This document shows, piece by piece, positions 43,003 through 51,686 of a DNA stretch of 64,000 nucleotides. The DNA is from Pseudodesulfovibrio nedwellii (GTDB lineage Bacteria; Desulfobacterota; Desulfovibrionia; Desulfovibrionales; Desulfovibrionaceae): the NCBI RefSeq assembly GCF_027923765.1, contig NZ_AP026709.1:1359501-1423500 (forward strand), in the 5' to 3' direction. Positions within the stretch are counted from its first letter, which is position 1; each line of letters starts with the position of its first letter. The translations under genes were made by a program, and so were the position numbers. Below the pieces are notes generated by a model. The model saw only the letters and a list, made by a program, of their open reading frames with translations. It had not been told where the DNA came from and made no database searches.

Positions 43003-46000
43003 TTATTCATCCGACGCGGACTTTTCCGGCGGTCGAGTTTTACGAATCTTTCCGCTGAGCTTGCCGCCGGCACCCTGAATGGCCGTGTACAAGGCAGGTA
43101 CCACGAGCACACCCAGAATAGTCGCCGCGAGCATACCGCCGAAAACGGATGTTCCAAGCGCGTGACGGCTGGAAGAACCAGCACCTTCTGCCCATACAAG
43201 CGGAATAACACCGAGAATAAAGGCGAAGGATGTCATCAGAATGGGCCGGAAACGCAAGGCAGCGGCCGCCAATGCAGCGTCTTTGACCGACATGCCTTCT
43301 TCATGTTTTTCCTTGGCATATTCAACAATCATAATAGCGTTTTTCGCCGCCAAGCCAATGAGCATAATCAGACCGATCTGGGCATAAACGTTGTTGTCCA
43401 ACCCGCGAATCCACTGGGATGCCATGGCACCACAAATACCAAGCGGAACGCAGAGAATGACCGCAAACGGAGTGGCCCAGCTTTCATACTGAGCGGCCAG
43501 CACAAGGAAGACCATGATGATAGCCAAAACAAAAACTAACGCAGTGTCACCACCGGCGGCTTTTTCCTGATAGGCGATGCCTGACCAGTCGTAACCGTAA
43601 CCCTGCGGCAAATTGGCAAGGGCTGTCCGCTCAAGTGCGGCCATAGCCTGCCCCGAACTGTAACCGGCGGCCGGAGATATAGTCAGTTCAACCGTCCGAT
43701 AGATGTTGTACCGCTGGACATATTCCGGCCCGACCATGCGAGTGGATGTACTCAAAGTGGACAAAGGAACCATGTCACCCTTGGCCGAACGCATATAGAA
43801 CTGGTCCAGATCATCGATCTTGGTCCGGTACTTGGATTCAGCCTGAGCCATAACACGGTATGTACGACCATATTGGTTGAAATCGTTGATATAATAGCCG
43901 CCGAGATAGGTCTGAAGCGTCTGGAAAACGTCACTGATCGGCACGCCGAGCTTCTTGACCTTGTCACGATCGATTTCCACATTGAACTGCGGAACATGCG
44001 CCGAGAACGTGGTGAACACGTTGCTGACCTCAGGCAATTTGCCTGCCTCGGCCATAAACGAAGTCGCCACGGAGGACAGCTCTTCGATGGAGCCACCGGT
44101 CTTATCCTGCAACTCGAACTGCAAACCACCAGTGGAACTCAATCCACGAATAGGCGGCGGGCCGAATCCCACGACAATGGCTTCCTGAATGCCAAAGAAC
44201 GCTTTTTGCGCCTTGGCCATGATGGCATCAGCCGTCAATTCAGGCGTGGTCCGCTCGGACCAATCATCCAAAACCACGAAGAATGCTGAGTTGTATGAAG
44301 AATATGCACCGGTCAACAGGCTGAATCCACCAAGTGAAACCACACTCCGAACGCCTTCTGCATCCTTGAGATAGGCTTCAACTTTTCGAGCAACTGCATC
44401 GGAACGCTCAAGAGACGCGCCCTCGGGCAACATTGAGTTGACGATGAAGTAACCCTGATCCTCATCCGGCACAAAACCAGACGGCAGAATTTTAAACAAC
44501 CCGCCACACGCGACAACGACAATACCCACAATGAGCAGGCCCATAACCGAGCGGCGAACCAACATGCCAACCCCATTATTGTACCGTTTGCTCACGGCCT
44601 CGAATATGACGTTGAATTTATCGAAGAACCATCCCAACGGCCCGCGAATGGGCTTATACGGCCTGAGCAACAAGGCTGACAGAGCCGGAGACAGGGTCAA
44701 CGCGTTGATAGACGAAATAAACACGGACACGGACAGGGTCAGCGCAAACTGCTTGTAGAGCTGGCCTGTGATACCGCCCATGAAGGCGACCGGGATAAAC
44801 ACCGCGATAAGCACCAATGTACTCGCGATGACCGGGCCGGTAACCATAGTCATGGCCTTTTTGGTCGCTTCCTTGGGTGACATCCCGTCATCATCAATAA
44901 ATCGCTGCGTGGCCTCAACCACAACAATGGCGTCATCAACAACAATACCGATGGCCAACACAAGGCCGAACAGCGTCAATGTGTTGATGGAAAAACCAAG
45001 CACCGGGAAAAGCGCAAAGGTACCGATAAGTGATACCGGCACACAAACCATTGGAATAATAGTAGTTCGCCAGTTTTGCAGAAAGATAAAGACCACCAGA
45101 AAAACAAGGATCAACGCCTCGTACAAGGTCACCAGAACCTCGTCGATGGAGGACGAAACGAACAGGGTCGTGTCGTAAGGGATCTGGTACTTGATGCCAT
45201 GCGGGAAAGCGACGGATAATTCATCCATGGTCGAACGAATCTGAGCCGCTACATCCAGAGCGTTGGCACCGGGAAGCTGATAAATAAGCATGGATGCGGT
45301 GGGGCCACCGTTCAGACGGGCAAAGGTGAAGTAGTTCTTGGCACCAAGTTCTACCCGTGCGACATCCTGAATCTTGACAGAACTACCATCCTCGTTTGCC
45401 TTGAGGATGATGTTGCCAAATTCACTCGGCTCAACCAGACGCCCTTTGACGCGCAATGCCATCTGAAACTGCTGTCCTTGAGGTGCGGGGGGCATACCGA
45501 TCTGTCCGGCAGGGGCCTGAACATTCTGCTCCTTGACCGCGTTGATGACATCCGAAACCGTCAAACCATAGGTCGTCAACTTATCAGGATCGAGCCAAAG
45601 GCGCATGCCGTAATCCTGGTCGCCAAACAACATGACATCGCCGACACCGGGAATACGTTTGAGCGCATCATACAGGTTAATCTTAGCGTAGTTGTTGAGA
45701 AAAAGCGTATCATAAGCAGGATTGTCCGAGGTCAGGTTAATGATCAGGACGATATCCGGCGACCGCTTATCAACGCTGATACCCGAATTGCGAACCTCCT
45801 GCGGCAACTGGGCCGTAGCAAGGTTCACACGGTTCTGCACGTCAACGGTTGCGAGTTCGAGATCACGCCCCAACTCAAAGGTAACAGTCAGGGACATGGA
45901 ACCATCGTTGGCCGAGATGGAAGACATATACAACATGTCCTGCGCCCCGTTGACCTGCTCCTCGATGGGAGTGGCAACGGATTCCATAACGGTCTGCGCG

Positions 46001-46161
46001 TCAGCACCGGTATACGAAGCACTCACCTGCACCGATGGTGGCGCGATTTCCGGGTACTGGGCGATAGGCAGGGCAAAAATGGACAACCCACCCACCAACA
46101 GAATGATAATAGCCAAGACCGACGAGAAGATTGGCCGATCAATAAAGAATCTGACGAACAT
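43003..46161 (-). CDS. RND efflux permease, pump 2 (AcrB type)
   Basis: 1052 residues, close to AcrB length. Starts MFVRFFIDRPIFSSVLAIIILLVGGLSIFALPIAQYPEIAPPSVQVSASYTGADAQTV, typical hydrophobe/amphiphile exporters. TM4 holds IGIVVDDAIVVVEA, the Asp-Asp pair needed for proton relay. Other marks: GEEQVNGAQ-like region PIEEQVNGAQDMLYM, FGPPPIRGL, LAAKNAIMIVEYAKE. It likely exports a broad set of toxic compounds. The adaptor gene ends three bases upstream of it on the same strand. No regulator is adjacent. Confidence 0.96.
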   Translation of the reverse strand: MFVRFFIDRPIFSSVLAIIILLVGGLSIFALPIAQYPEIAPPSVQVSASYTGADAQTVMESVATPIEEQVNGAQDMLYMSSISANDGSMSLTVTFELGRDLELATVDVQNRVNLATAQLPQEVRNSGISVDKRSPDIVLIINLTSDNPAYDTLFLNNYAKINLYDALKRIPGVGDVMLFGDQDYGMRLWLDPDKLTTYGLTVSDVINAVKEQNVQAPAGQIGMPPAPQGQQFQMALRVKGRLVEPSEFGNIILKANEDGSSVKIQDVARVELGAKNYFTFARLNGGPTASMLIYQLPGANALDVAAQIRSTMDELSVAFPHGIKYQIPYDTTLFVSSSIDEVLVTLYEALILVFLVVFIFLQNWRTTIIPMVCVPVSLIGTFALFPVLGFSINTLTLFGLVLAIGIVVDDAIVVVEATQRFIDDDGMSPKEATKKAMTMVTGPVIASTLVLIAVFIPVAFMGGITGQLYKQFALTLSVSVFISSINALTLSPALSALLLRPYKPIRGPLGWFFDKFNVIFEAVSKRYNNGVGMLVRRSVMGLLIVGIVVVACGGLFKILPSGFVPDEDQGYFIVNSMLPEGASLERSDAVARKVEAYLKDAEGVRSVVSLGGFSLLTGAYSSYNSAFFVVLDDWSERTTPELTADAIMAKAQKAFFGIQEAIVVGFGPPPIRGLSSTGGLQFELQDKTGGSIEELSSVATSFMAEAGKLPEVSNVFTTFSAHVPQFNVEIDRDKVKKLGVPISDVFQTLQTYLGGYYINDFNQYGRTYRVMAQAESKYRTKIDDLDQFYMRSAKGDMVPLSTLSTSTRMVGPEYVQRYNIYRTVELTISPAAGYSSGQAMAALERTALANLPQGYGYDWSGIAYQEKAAGGDTALVFVLAIIMVFLVLAAQYESWATPFAVILCVPLGICGAMASQWIRGLDNNVYAQIGLIMLIGLAAKNAIMIVEYAKEKHEEGMSVKDAALAAAALRFRPILMTSFAFILGVIPLVWAEGAGSSSRHALGTSVFGGMLAATILGVLVVPALYTAIQGAGGKLSGKIRKTRPPEKSASDE

Positions 46162-46164
46162 GGT

Positions 46165-47364
46165 CTAGCTGTCCTTCTTTTCAGTATCCTGAGCTTCGGC
46201 AGCGGGTGTAGCAGCGGGTGCAGGCTGGGAGCCGTCATCAGTCATGGGAACGACGATTGGCTTGATGTCCATACCCGGACGCACTCTGCGAATACCGTCA
46301 ACAATAACCATGTCGTCGACTTTTAATCCTTCTTTAACAACGGTCAGATTGTCTACTTCAAAACCGATCTTAACAGGCTGGCTCTTGACCTTGCCGTCTG
46401 CACCAACCACGTAGAGGGACTTCATTCCTTGCACATCCATGACCGCGCGGGCCGGGACGACCACGGCATCATCAATATTCGTAATAAGCACTCTAACCTT
46501 AGCGTACTGACCAGGCCTGAGCATATTCTCTGGATTGGGGAAAACGACACGAATCCCCAGCGTACCGGTCTGAGGGTCAATCGTCGGATCAACCATGCTG
46601 ACCTGGCCGTCGTGGCCATATTCGTTGCCATCGGAAAGGAGTAACCGAATCTGACGGTCTGTATCCTTTTCCATACGACTACGGGTAGCCCGCACATAGT
46701 CATTTTCACTAATGCTAAAACTGACATAGACCGGGTCCTGCGTAGAAATAGTGGCGAGCAACGTATTTTCACCCTGACCAACAAGGTTACCAACGTCCAC
46801 TTTCACACGACCGATAAGGCCGTCAGTGGAAGCATAAATTTTGGTATATCCAAGCTGAATCTTCGCATTTTCAACCTTGGCCTGATTGTCGCCAATCTGC
46901 GCCTGATAGGTCGCAACCTGCGTCTGATAGCTTTCATACTCATCGCGGCTGACCACGCCCTCATCATAGAGCTTCTTGAATCGCTCAAAGTCTTTCTTCG
47001 CTTTTTTATACAAAGCCTGATTGTATTGCAGACCTGACTGGGCCTGCTTCAAATCCTCTTCAAAAGGCTTGGGATCGATGACGAACAACAGGTCGCCCTT
47101 CTTGACACTCCCACCTTCCTCGAAATTCCGCTTGATCAAAAATCCGGCCACGCGTGCCCGAACCTCAACGGTTTCGACAGCACTGATCTGCCCTACGAAC
47201 TCACCCCATTGCGGCATCGTTCGAGTTTCGGCCTTGACGACCTTCATAGGTACGGGACCCTGAGGAGCCTGAGCCGCTTTATCTTCACCGCCACAACCGG
47301 CAGCCATCAAAACAAGTACAACCAAAGACAGGAGGAGAGCTCCACGCAGACCTTTCTTCGCCAT
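46165..47364 (-). CDS. RND periplasmic adaptor (AcrA-type lipoprotein), pump 2
   Basis: About 399 residues from the ATG at 47364; AAGG lies eight bases upstream. The start holds a lipobox, LVLMAAGCGGEDK, so the protein is probably anchored to the inner membrane by lipid. Then the lipoyl-like VEVRARVAGFLIKRNFEEGGSVKKGDLLFVIDPKPFEEDL, a long coiled coil (LQYNQALYKKAKKDFERFKKLYDEGVVSRDEYES), and barrel regions ending VTVxGxRRVRPGMDIKPI-like sequence and a Pro/Ala-rich tail. The frame also opens further upstream to 47430, which I consider too long. Confidence 0.93.
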   Translation of the reverse strand: MAKKGLRGALLLSLVVLVLMAAGCGGEDKAAQAPQGPVPMKVVKAETRTMPQWGEFVGQISAVETVEVRARVAGFLIKRNFEEGGSVKKGDLLFVIDPKPFEEDLKQAQSGLQYNQALYKKAKKDFERFKKLYDEGVVSRDEYESYQTQVATYQAQIGDNQAKVENAKIQLGYTKIYASTDGLIGRVKVDVGNLVGQGENTLLATISTQDPVYVSFSISENDYVRATRSRMEKDTDRQIRLLLSDGNEYGHDGQVSMVDPTIDPQTGTLGIRVVFPNPENMLRPGQYAKVRVLITNIDDAVVVPARAVMDVQGMKSLYVVGADGKVKSQPVKIGFEVDNLTVVKEGLKVDDMVIVDGIRRVRPGMDIKPIVVPMTDDGSQPAPAATPAAEAQDTEKKDS

Positions 47365-47443
47365 GACAAAAACCTTATTGGAGGGTTTACTTACACAAAC
47401 ACCACAGCCCCTATGTTCAATTGAAGGCATCTTAAACGGAAAA

Positions 47444-47481
47444 TGTACGCATGTACACCGTGTTTTACACTAAAATACATG
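47444..47481. promoter_or_regulatory. Operator-like inverted repeats before pump 2
   Basis: TGTAC-N4-GTACA (47444-47457) is a perfect repeat. CATGTA (47450-47455) also pairs with TACATG (47476-47481), and GTGT-N3-ACAC lies between. They fall in the region between the divergent adaptor and DUF1844 genes, where a TetR or similar repressor could act. Confidence 0.5.
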
Positions 47482-47581
47482 CTGATAGACACGATTTGCA
47501 CCTCCCTTGTTATTGACTCCAAAGACGCCAGACCGTATTTAATTGCGAGTGACACACGCATCCATCAAAATGGAGAGGAAC

Positions 47582-47872
47582 ATGGCTGACGACAAAACAT
47601 GCAAAGACAACCCCATGAAGGGTGTCCCCATCGACATCACTTTTACCACTTTTATTTATTCCCTGTCCTCATCGGCCATGGTCGCCTTGGGCGAGGCCCC
47701 GGAGCCGGGTACTGGCAAAGTGGAATTCCAACCGCAACTCGCCAAGCACACCATCGACATGCTCGGTATGCTCAAGGAAAAATTTGATAAAGGTCTGGAC
47801 GCTGAAGAACAAAAATTGCTCTGTGACATCGTATATAATCTGCGCATGTCCTATGTAAACAAGACAAAATAA
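47582..47872 (+). CDS. DUF1844 family protein
   Basis: 96 residues from the ATG at 47582, which follows GGAGAGGAAC; an earlier in-frame start at 47543 is less likely. Pattern: IDITFTTFIYSLSSSAMVALGEAPEPGTGKVEFQPQLAKHTIDMLGMLKEKFDKGLDAEEQKLLCDIVYNLRMSYV, the DUF1844 family. Unknown function; widespread in deltaproteobacteria and often near argC or cytochrome genes. argC follows 12 bases later. Confidence 0.88.
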   Translation: MADDKTCKDNPMKGVPIDITFTTFIYSLSSSAMVALGEAPEPGTGKVEFQPQLAKHTIDMLGMLKEKFDKGLDAEEQKLLCDIVYNLRMSYVNKTK

Positions 47873-47884
47873 TCGGAGAGGCAC

Positions 47885-48940
47885 ATGTCTCAGACAATCA
47901 AGGCGGGATTGGTCGGCGTAACCGGCTATACCGGCATGGAACTGGCGCGTCTTATGATCCATCACTCCTCCATGGAACTGGTTCGGGTCACTTCACGCTC
48001 GGAAGCGGGTAAAACCCTCGCCGACATATACCCTTTCCTAAACCGGTTACCGCTGGGCAATTTGGTCATCACTCAGCCTGATCCCAAGGATTTGGCCGAA
48101 GAATGTGACGTAGTATTTCTGGCTGTGCCGCATAAAACCGCCATGGAAATCGCAGCCACCCTGCTGGAAGAAGGCGTTAAAGTTGTGGATCTGTCCGCAG
48201 ATTTCCGCATCAATGACAAGGCGACCTATGAGCAATGGTATGACGTAGAACACACGCGTTCGGAGTTGCTTACTGAAGCCGTTTACGGACTGCCCGAACT
48301 CTACCTCGATCAAATCATGGGCGCACGGCTCATTGCCAACCCCGGGTGTTATCCAACTTCAAGCATTCTGGGTCTTGCCCCGGCACTAACAAATAAATTC
48401 ATCGAAACCGACGACATCGTTATTGATGCCAAATCCGGTGCCTCTGGTGCAGGCCGAGGAGCCAAAGTTGGCTCTCTGTTCTGTGAGGTGGCAGACTCCT
48501 TCAAGGCATACGGTCTCCCCTCGCACCGGCATACTCCTGAAATAGAACAGGAAATTTCCAAATTGGGCAAGACCGACATCACGGTCTCCTTCAACACCCA
48601 CCTGCTGCCCATTGATCGTGGTATCCTGTCCACAATCTACACTAAACTGACCGCTGACACTTCACTGGATGATATCCACACGGCATACACCGAATTCTAT
48701 GCGGGTAAGCCCATGGTCCGTGTATTGCCCAAGGGGCAGCTCCCGGAAACCCGTTTCGTACGTGGCACAGTATTCTGTGACATCGGACTAGTGGTCGATC
48801 CCCGCACCAACCGACTGATTATCCTGTCCGCCATCGACAACCTGTGTCGCGGAGCATCCGGTCAGGCACTCATGAACGCCAACCTGATCTGTGGGCTCGA
48901 TATTGACGAAGGGCTACCCATGGCCCCTATGATGCCGTAA
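47885..48940 (+). CDS. argC: N-acetyl-gamma-glutamyl-phosphate reductase
   Basis: 351 residues. NAD(P)-binding start AGLVGVTGYTGMELARLM, catalytic Cys near 155 in ANPGCYPTS, LPSHRHTPEIEQ (catalytic His), and SGASGAGRGAK. It reduces N-acetylglutamyl phosphate to the semialdehyde in arginine synthesis. GGAGAGG precedes the ATG. No other arg gene is in the window. Confidence 0.97.
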   Translation: MSQTIKAGLVGVTGYTGMELARLMIHHSSMELVRVTSRSEAGKTLADIYPFLNRLPLGNLVITQPDPKDLAEECDVVFLAVPHKTAMEIAATLLEEGVKVVDLSADFRINDKATYEQWYDVEHTRSELLTEAVYGLPELYLDQIMGARLIANPGCYPTSSILGLAPALTNKFIETDDIVIDAKSGASGAGRGAKVGSLFCEVADSFKAYGLPSHRHTPEIEQEISKLGKTDITVSFNTHLLPIDRGILSTIYTKLTADTSLDDIHTAYTEFYAGKPMVRVLPKGQLPETRFVRGTVFCDIGLVVDPRTNRLIILSAIDNLCRGASGQALMNANLICGLDIDEGLPMAPMMP

Positions 48941-48966
48941 ACAACACCCTTATTTTTACGATTATG

Positions 48967-49001
48967 CAGGCCGCTTGAAAAAGCGGCCTTTTCTTTTTTT
49001 C
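48967..49001 (+). terminator. Rho-independent terminator after argC
   Basis: GGCCGCTT (48969-48976), GAAA loop, AAGCGGCC (48981-48988), then TTTTCTTTTTTT. Confidence 0.95.
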
Positions 49002-49055
49002 AAGAATGGTTATCATGTGGCAAAGTTCTCAACCAGCCACAGGAAGGTTACCTTT

Positions 49056-49667
49056 ATGGATTTCAACGATATCATTATCAAAAGACGGGCCATCAACTTC
49101 TTTGACCCCACACGCGATGTATCCGAAGACCTGATCAAAACCTTGCTCGATGAGGCCGCCAAGGCTCCATCAAGCTTTAATTTGCAGCCATGGAAAATTA
49201 AAATGGTCCGTGACCCCGAACGGAAAGCCACCCTGCGAGCACTGGCCTTCGATCAGCCCAAGGTAACCGAGGCACCCGTCATACTGTTGGTGCTCGCTGA
49301 CCGAGACGGCTGGAAAGAGGGTTGCGACACACTGGAAAAGCACTTCACCAACAATCTCCAACCCCAACAACGCGAGTGGTTTATCAACACCACAAGCGCG
49401 CTCTATGGCAACAGCGAAGCGGCCAGTCAGGCTTTCGCCAACAAAAACGCTGGACTATTTGCCATGTCATTCATGTTTACAGCGACCAACCACGGCCTAC
49501 ACACGCATCCCATGGATGGATTCGACCACGAAGCCGTCAAAAAGGAATTTGCCATCCCGGACAACTACTGGATTCCCATGCTCATCGCGGTCGGACATCT
49601 CAATCCCGGTACAGAAATCCATCCCAAGGCATGGCGACAATCTGCGAATGAAATGATTCTGGAATAG
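49056..49667 (+). CDS. Nitroreductase family oxidoreductase
   Basis: 203 residues from ATG 49056, after AGGAAGG; the frame upstream crosses the argC terminator, so that start is rejected. FMN-binding pattern: IIKRRAINFFDPTRDV (RRxxR-type start), LLDEAAKAPSSFNLQPWKIKMV, PVILLVLADRDG, and PMDGFDHEAVKKEFAIPDNYWIPMLIAVG. It reduces quinones or nitro-compounds with NAD(P)H; the natural substrate is unknown. Confidence 0.92.
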   Translation: MDFNDIIIKRRAINFFDPTRDVSEDLIKTLLDEAAKAPSSFNLQPWKIKMVRDPERKATLRALAFDQPKVTEAPVILLVLADRDGWKEGCDTLEKHFTNNLQPQQREWFINTTSALYGNSEAASQAFANKNAGLFAMSFMFTATNHGLHTHPMDGFDHEAVKKEFAIPDNYWIPMLIAVGHLNPGTEIHPKAWRQSANEMILE

Positions 49668-49772
49668 GAAAGTATAGATACCGCTGCACGGTTATTATAT
49701 GTGATTTCGTCTCCGACGGCCAAAAATCAAGGGCCTGTGGAATCCTGTGTCGCCTTTGGCGCGAACACAAAA

Positions 49773-49798
49773 AAAGGGGGCTCAAAAGCCCCCTTGTA
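49773..49798 (-). terminator. Rho-independent terminator after the cytochrome gene
   Basis: Minus strand GGGGGCT, four-base loop, AGCCCCC then TTTTTTTGTG. It lies 23 bases past the cytochrome b-like stop codon. Confidence 0.9.
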
Positions 49799-49820
49799 AT
49801 ATTCAACGTGAGAGTATGTA

Positions 49821-50282
49821 TCATCGCCATACGGCATACGCCGAAGCTTTCTTAAAGAGTGCGGCCAAAGCAACCATCCCCATCACGGCAGCCAGCCCGA
49901 GGTGCACCCATTCAATGGCAACAATGACTGTCGGATCAAGTGTCACGCTCGGCATATTACGATAGACCCGCAACAACCCGCTCACCAAAAGCCCACCCAG
50001 AATAACGGGCCGGACCACACCGAATCGAGTGAGGACCAGCCGGTCCTTCCATTCCAGCAGCCAATTCATAACCGCCAATGCGACCACAAACAACAGTAGG
50101 GCTGCCAGCACATAATGCAACTTATGCACAAAGAAAAAATCACCGGTCCAGGCCATGCCCGGAACCTCAGTCAGATAATACCGTTTTGCCAACGGCATTT
50201 GAAGCATACCGGTAACACCAAGACCAGTCATGGCAAAAAGAAACAATCGGGATATCCATGTGGAATACGGTCTAACTTTCAT
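49821..50282 (-). CDS. Cytochrome b-like membrane protein
   Basis: 153 residues with four membrane helices. Several His lie in or near helices: FFVHKLHYVLAALLLFVVALAVMNWLLEW has HxxxH and later AIEWVHLGLAAVMGMV adds another His, which fits haem b ligands. It probably passes electrons between the quinone pool and the periplasmic Fe-S partner. Its start overlaps the end of the Fe-S gene by 11 bases. I could not match it to a named cytochrome family. Confidence 0.78.
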   Translation of the reverse strand: MKVRPYSTWISRLFLFAMTGLGVTGMLQMPLAKRYYLTEVPGMAWTGDFFFVHKLHYVLAALLLFVVALAVMNWLLEWKDRLVLTRFGVVRPVILGGLLVSGLLRVYRNMPSVTLDPTVIVAIEWVHLGLAAVMGMVALAALFKKASAYAVWR

Positions 50283-51282
50283 TGCCGCCCTCCTCTTCAG
50301 GACTCTTCAGGAGTTTAGCTCCCACGCCAAGGAACCCGGCAACAACACCGGCCATAGGAGCCAGTAGTGTCGCTGTCGCAAGATGAGTTTCATCCTTCAT
50401 GACATCCTCGACCTTTGCCATATGCGGCTTGCCCTTGCCCTTTTCCACCCCCTTGCTGAGCAGTTCAAACGGAACCGGAGAGACATATATCGTATTAGTG
50501 CCACCATTTTCGTTCAGGCCATAGATAAAACCATCCATTTCCTTGGCCAAAGCCTTGGCCTTGACGACGATCTCTCGACGCGGCCCGATGGTCTGCACGT
50601 CCTCGGGACAAGCCGAAATACATGCAGGCAATTCGCCCTTGTCCAACAACTGATAACAACGGTCACACTTATACATAACCCCGTTCCCTGCGAAACGCGG
50701 CATAATATCCAAATACAACCCAACTCCTGATTGTCGTTGCGGGATGTGCCATGGACAAACCGTCCGACACTTGGCTCCCCCCATGCATAACTGGTCGCTA
50801 ATTTTGGTAATGCCATTGAGTTCCTTATTGGCCGCACCGAATGGACACAAATTGGCACATGGCGGATTCTGACAATGCATACACCGACGAGGTATATTGA
50901 TGTCATACTCTTCACCATTATACTCACCCGTAGCATTCTGCAAAAACAACCAGTTATATGGAGTCAGCCTGTCGTCGACATCCCGTTTTCCCGACCAGTC
51001 CTCGGGCTTGGCCCGCTTGGCAGGTACAATCTTCGGAAAAGGCTTGGTGGGTTCAGGGAATTTGGAAGCATTGGATTCACGACATGCGGACACACACTCA
51101 CCACACCCGATACACTTGGACAAATCGAGCAGGGTTGCCAATTCGCCATCCGACGGTTTGGGAACTCGCTGTTCGGAAGCCACGGCAACAGACGGAATAA
51201 GCATTCCGGCTCCACCCACGCCAAAAGTTTTCAAAAAGCCACGACGACTTATGCCCCCAGAAGATTCTTTCTTTTTACCCAT
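50272..51282 (-). CDS. Tat-exported Fe-S oxidoreductase subunit
   Basis: About 336 residues from the ATG at 51282. Tat signal ISRRGFLKTFGVGGAGML near residue 11-28. Four 4Fe-4S motifs: CIGCGECVSAC, CMHCQNPPCANLCP, CMGGAKCRTVCP and CDRCYQLLDKGELPACISACP, as in DmsB/NrfC/HybA-type electron-transfer subunits. A C-terminal hydrophobic helix (LATATLLAPMAGVVAGFLGVGAKLL) may anchor it. With the cytochrome b-like protein it forms a two-gene unit that carries electrons across the membrane, but no catalytic subunit is adjacent. Confidence 0.9.
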   Translation of the reverse strand: MGKKKESSGGISRRGFLKTFGVGGAGMLIPSVAVASEQRVPKPSDGELATLLDLSKCIGCGECVSACRESNASKFPEPTKPFPKIVPAKRAKPEDWSGKRDVDDRLTPYNWLFLQNATGEYNGEEYDINIPRRCMHCQNPPCANLCPFGAANKELNGITKISDQLCMGGAKCRTVCPWHIPQRQSGVGLYLDIMPRFAGNGVMYKCDRCYQLLDKGELPACISACPEDVQTIGPRREIVVKAKALAKEMDGFIYGLNENGGTNTIYVSPVPFELLSKGVEKGKGKPHMAKVEDVMKDETHLATATLLAPMAGVVAGFLGVGAKLLKSPEEEGGNES

Positions 51283-51345
51283 ATTAATAAACACCTCATA
51301 ATAAATACTCTGGCTGTTCGAACAAATCTCGATTCACCGCGCAAC

Positions 51346-51377
51346 ATACCCTATAGGGGTATATTCGCTCATGTCAA
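51346..51377 (-). promoter_or_regulatory. Promoter overlapped by a CsoR-like operator
   Basis: Minus strand: TTGACA (51377-51372), 16-base spacer, TATAGG (51355-51350). Over the -10 lies ATACCC-N4-GGGGTAT (plus 51346-51362), an inverted repeat very like CsoR/CstR-family boxes. The downstream gene is the Tat Fe-S protein. Confidence 0.5.
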
Positions 51378-51498
51378 GATGGACAGTTTTCATTCAAAAT
51401 GACACTTTTTTGGGGACATACAATAAAAAAATATACACCTTAGCATCGTTAAAGCTTTTAAATAATTCATTTTTCACAACATAGCGCATTCTGAACAA

Positions 51499-51652
51499 TT
51501 GACACCATTCATACCTCTGTTGTAATAACATAGTGATAACAAACGAGTCCATAAATCAAGACAGCGCATCGACCGCAACTATCGGCCAAAATCATCGGCC
51601 ATCTGGCCCAGTCCAGCAAACGAATATCATTCTGCCTCCGACATGATCGGAG
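51499..51652 (+). promoter_or_regulatory. Candidate gltA promoter and leader hairpin
   Basis: TTGACA (51499-51504), 18-base spacer, TAATAA (51523-51528). In the leader CTCCGA (51636-51641) pairs with TCGGAG (51647-51652). Confidence 0.45.
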
Positions 51653-51686
51653 TCGCTAGGTCGACGGCAAAAGACAAGGAAATGAC

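Larger units (their letters stand above)
51283..51686. other. 404-base divergent intergenic region
   Basis: Holds the CsoR-like operator/promoter for the Fe-S operon (minus) and the gltA promoter with a roughly 150-base leader (plus). AT-rich centre near 51420-51480. No gene seen. Confidence 0.6.

Noticed and set aside
45478-46326. 282-codon plus-strand open frame
   Set aside because: Antisense to RND pump 2 and its adaptor; no motif or ribosome site.
48975-49055. Longer N-terminus for the nitroreductase
   Set aside because: It would start inside the argC terminator; the ATG at 49056 has a ribosome site and the correct family start.
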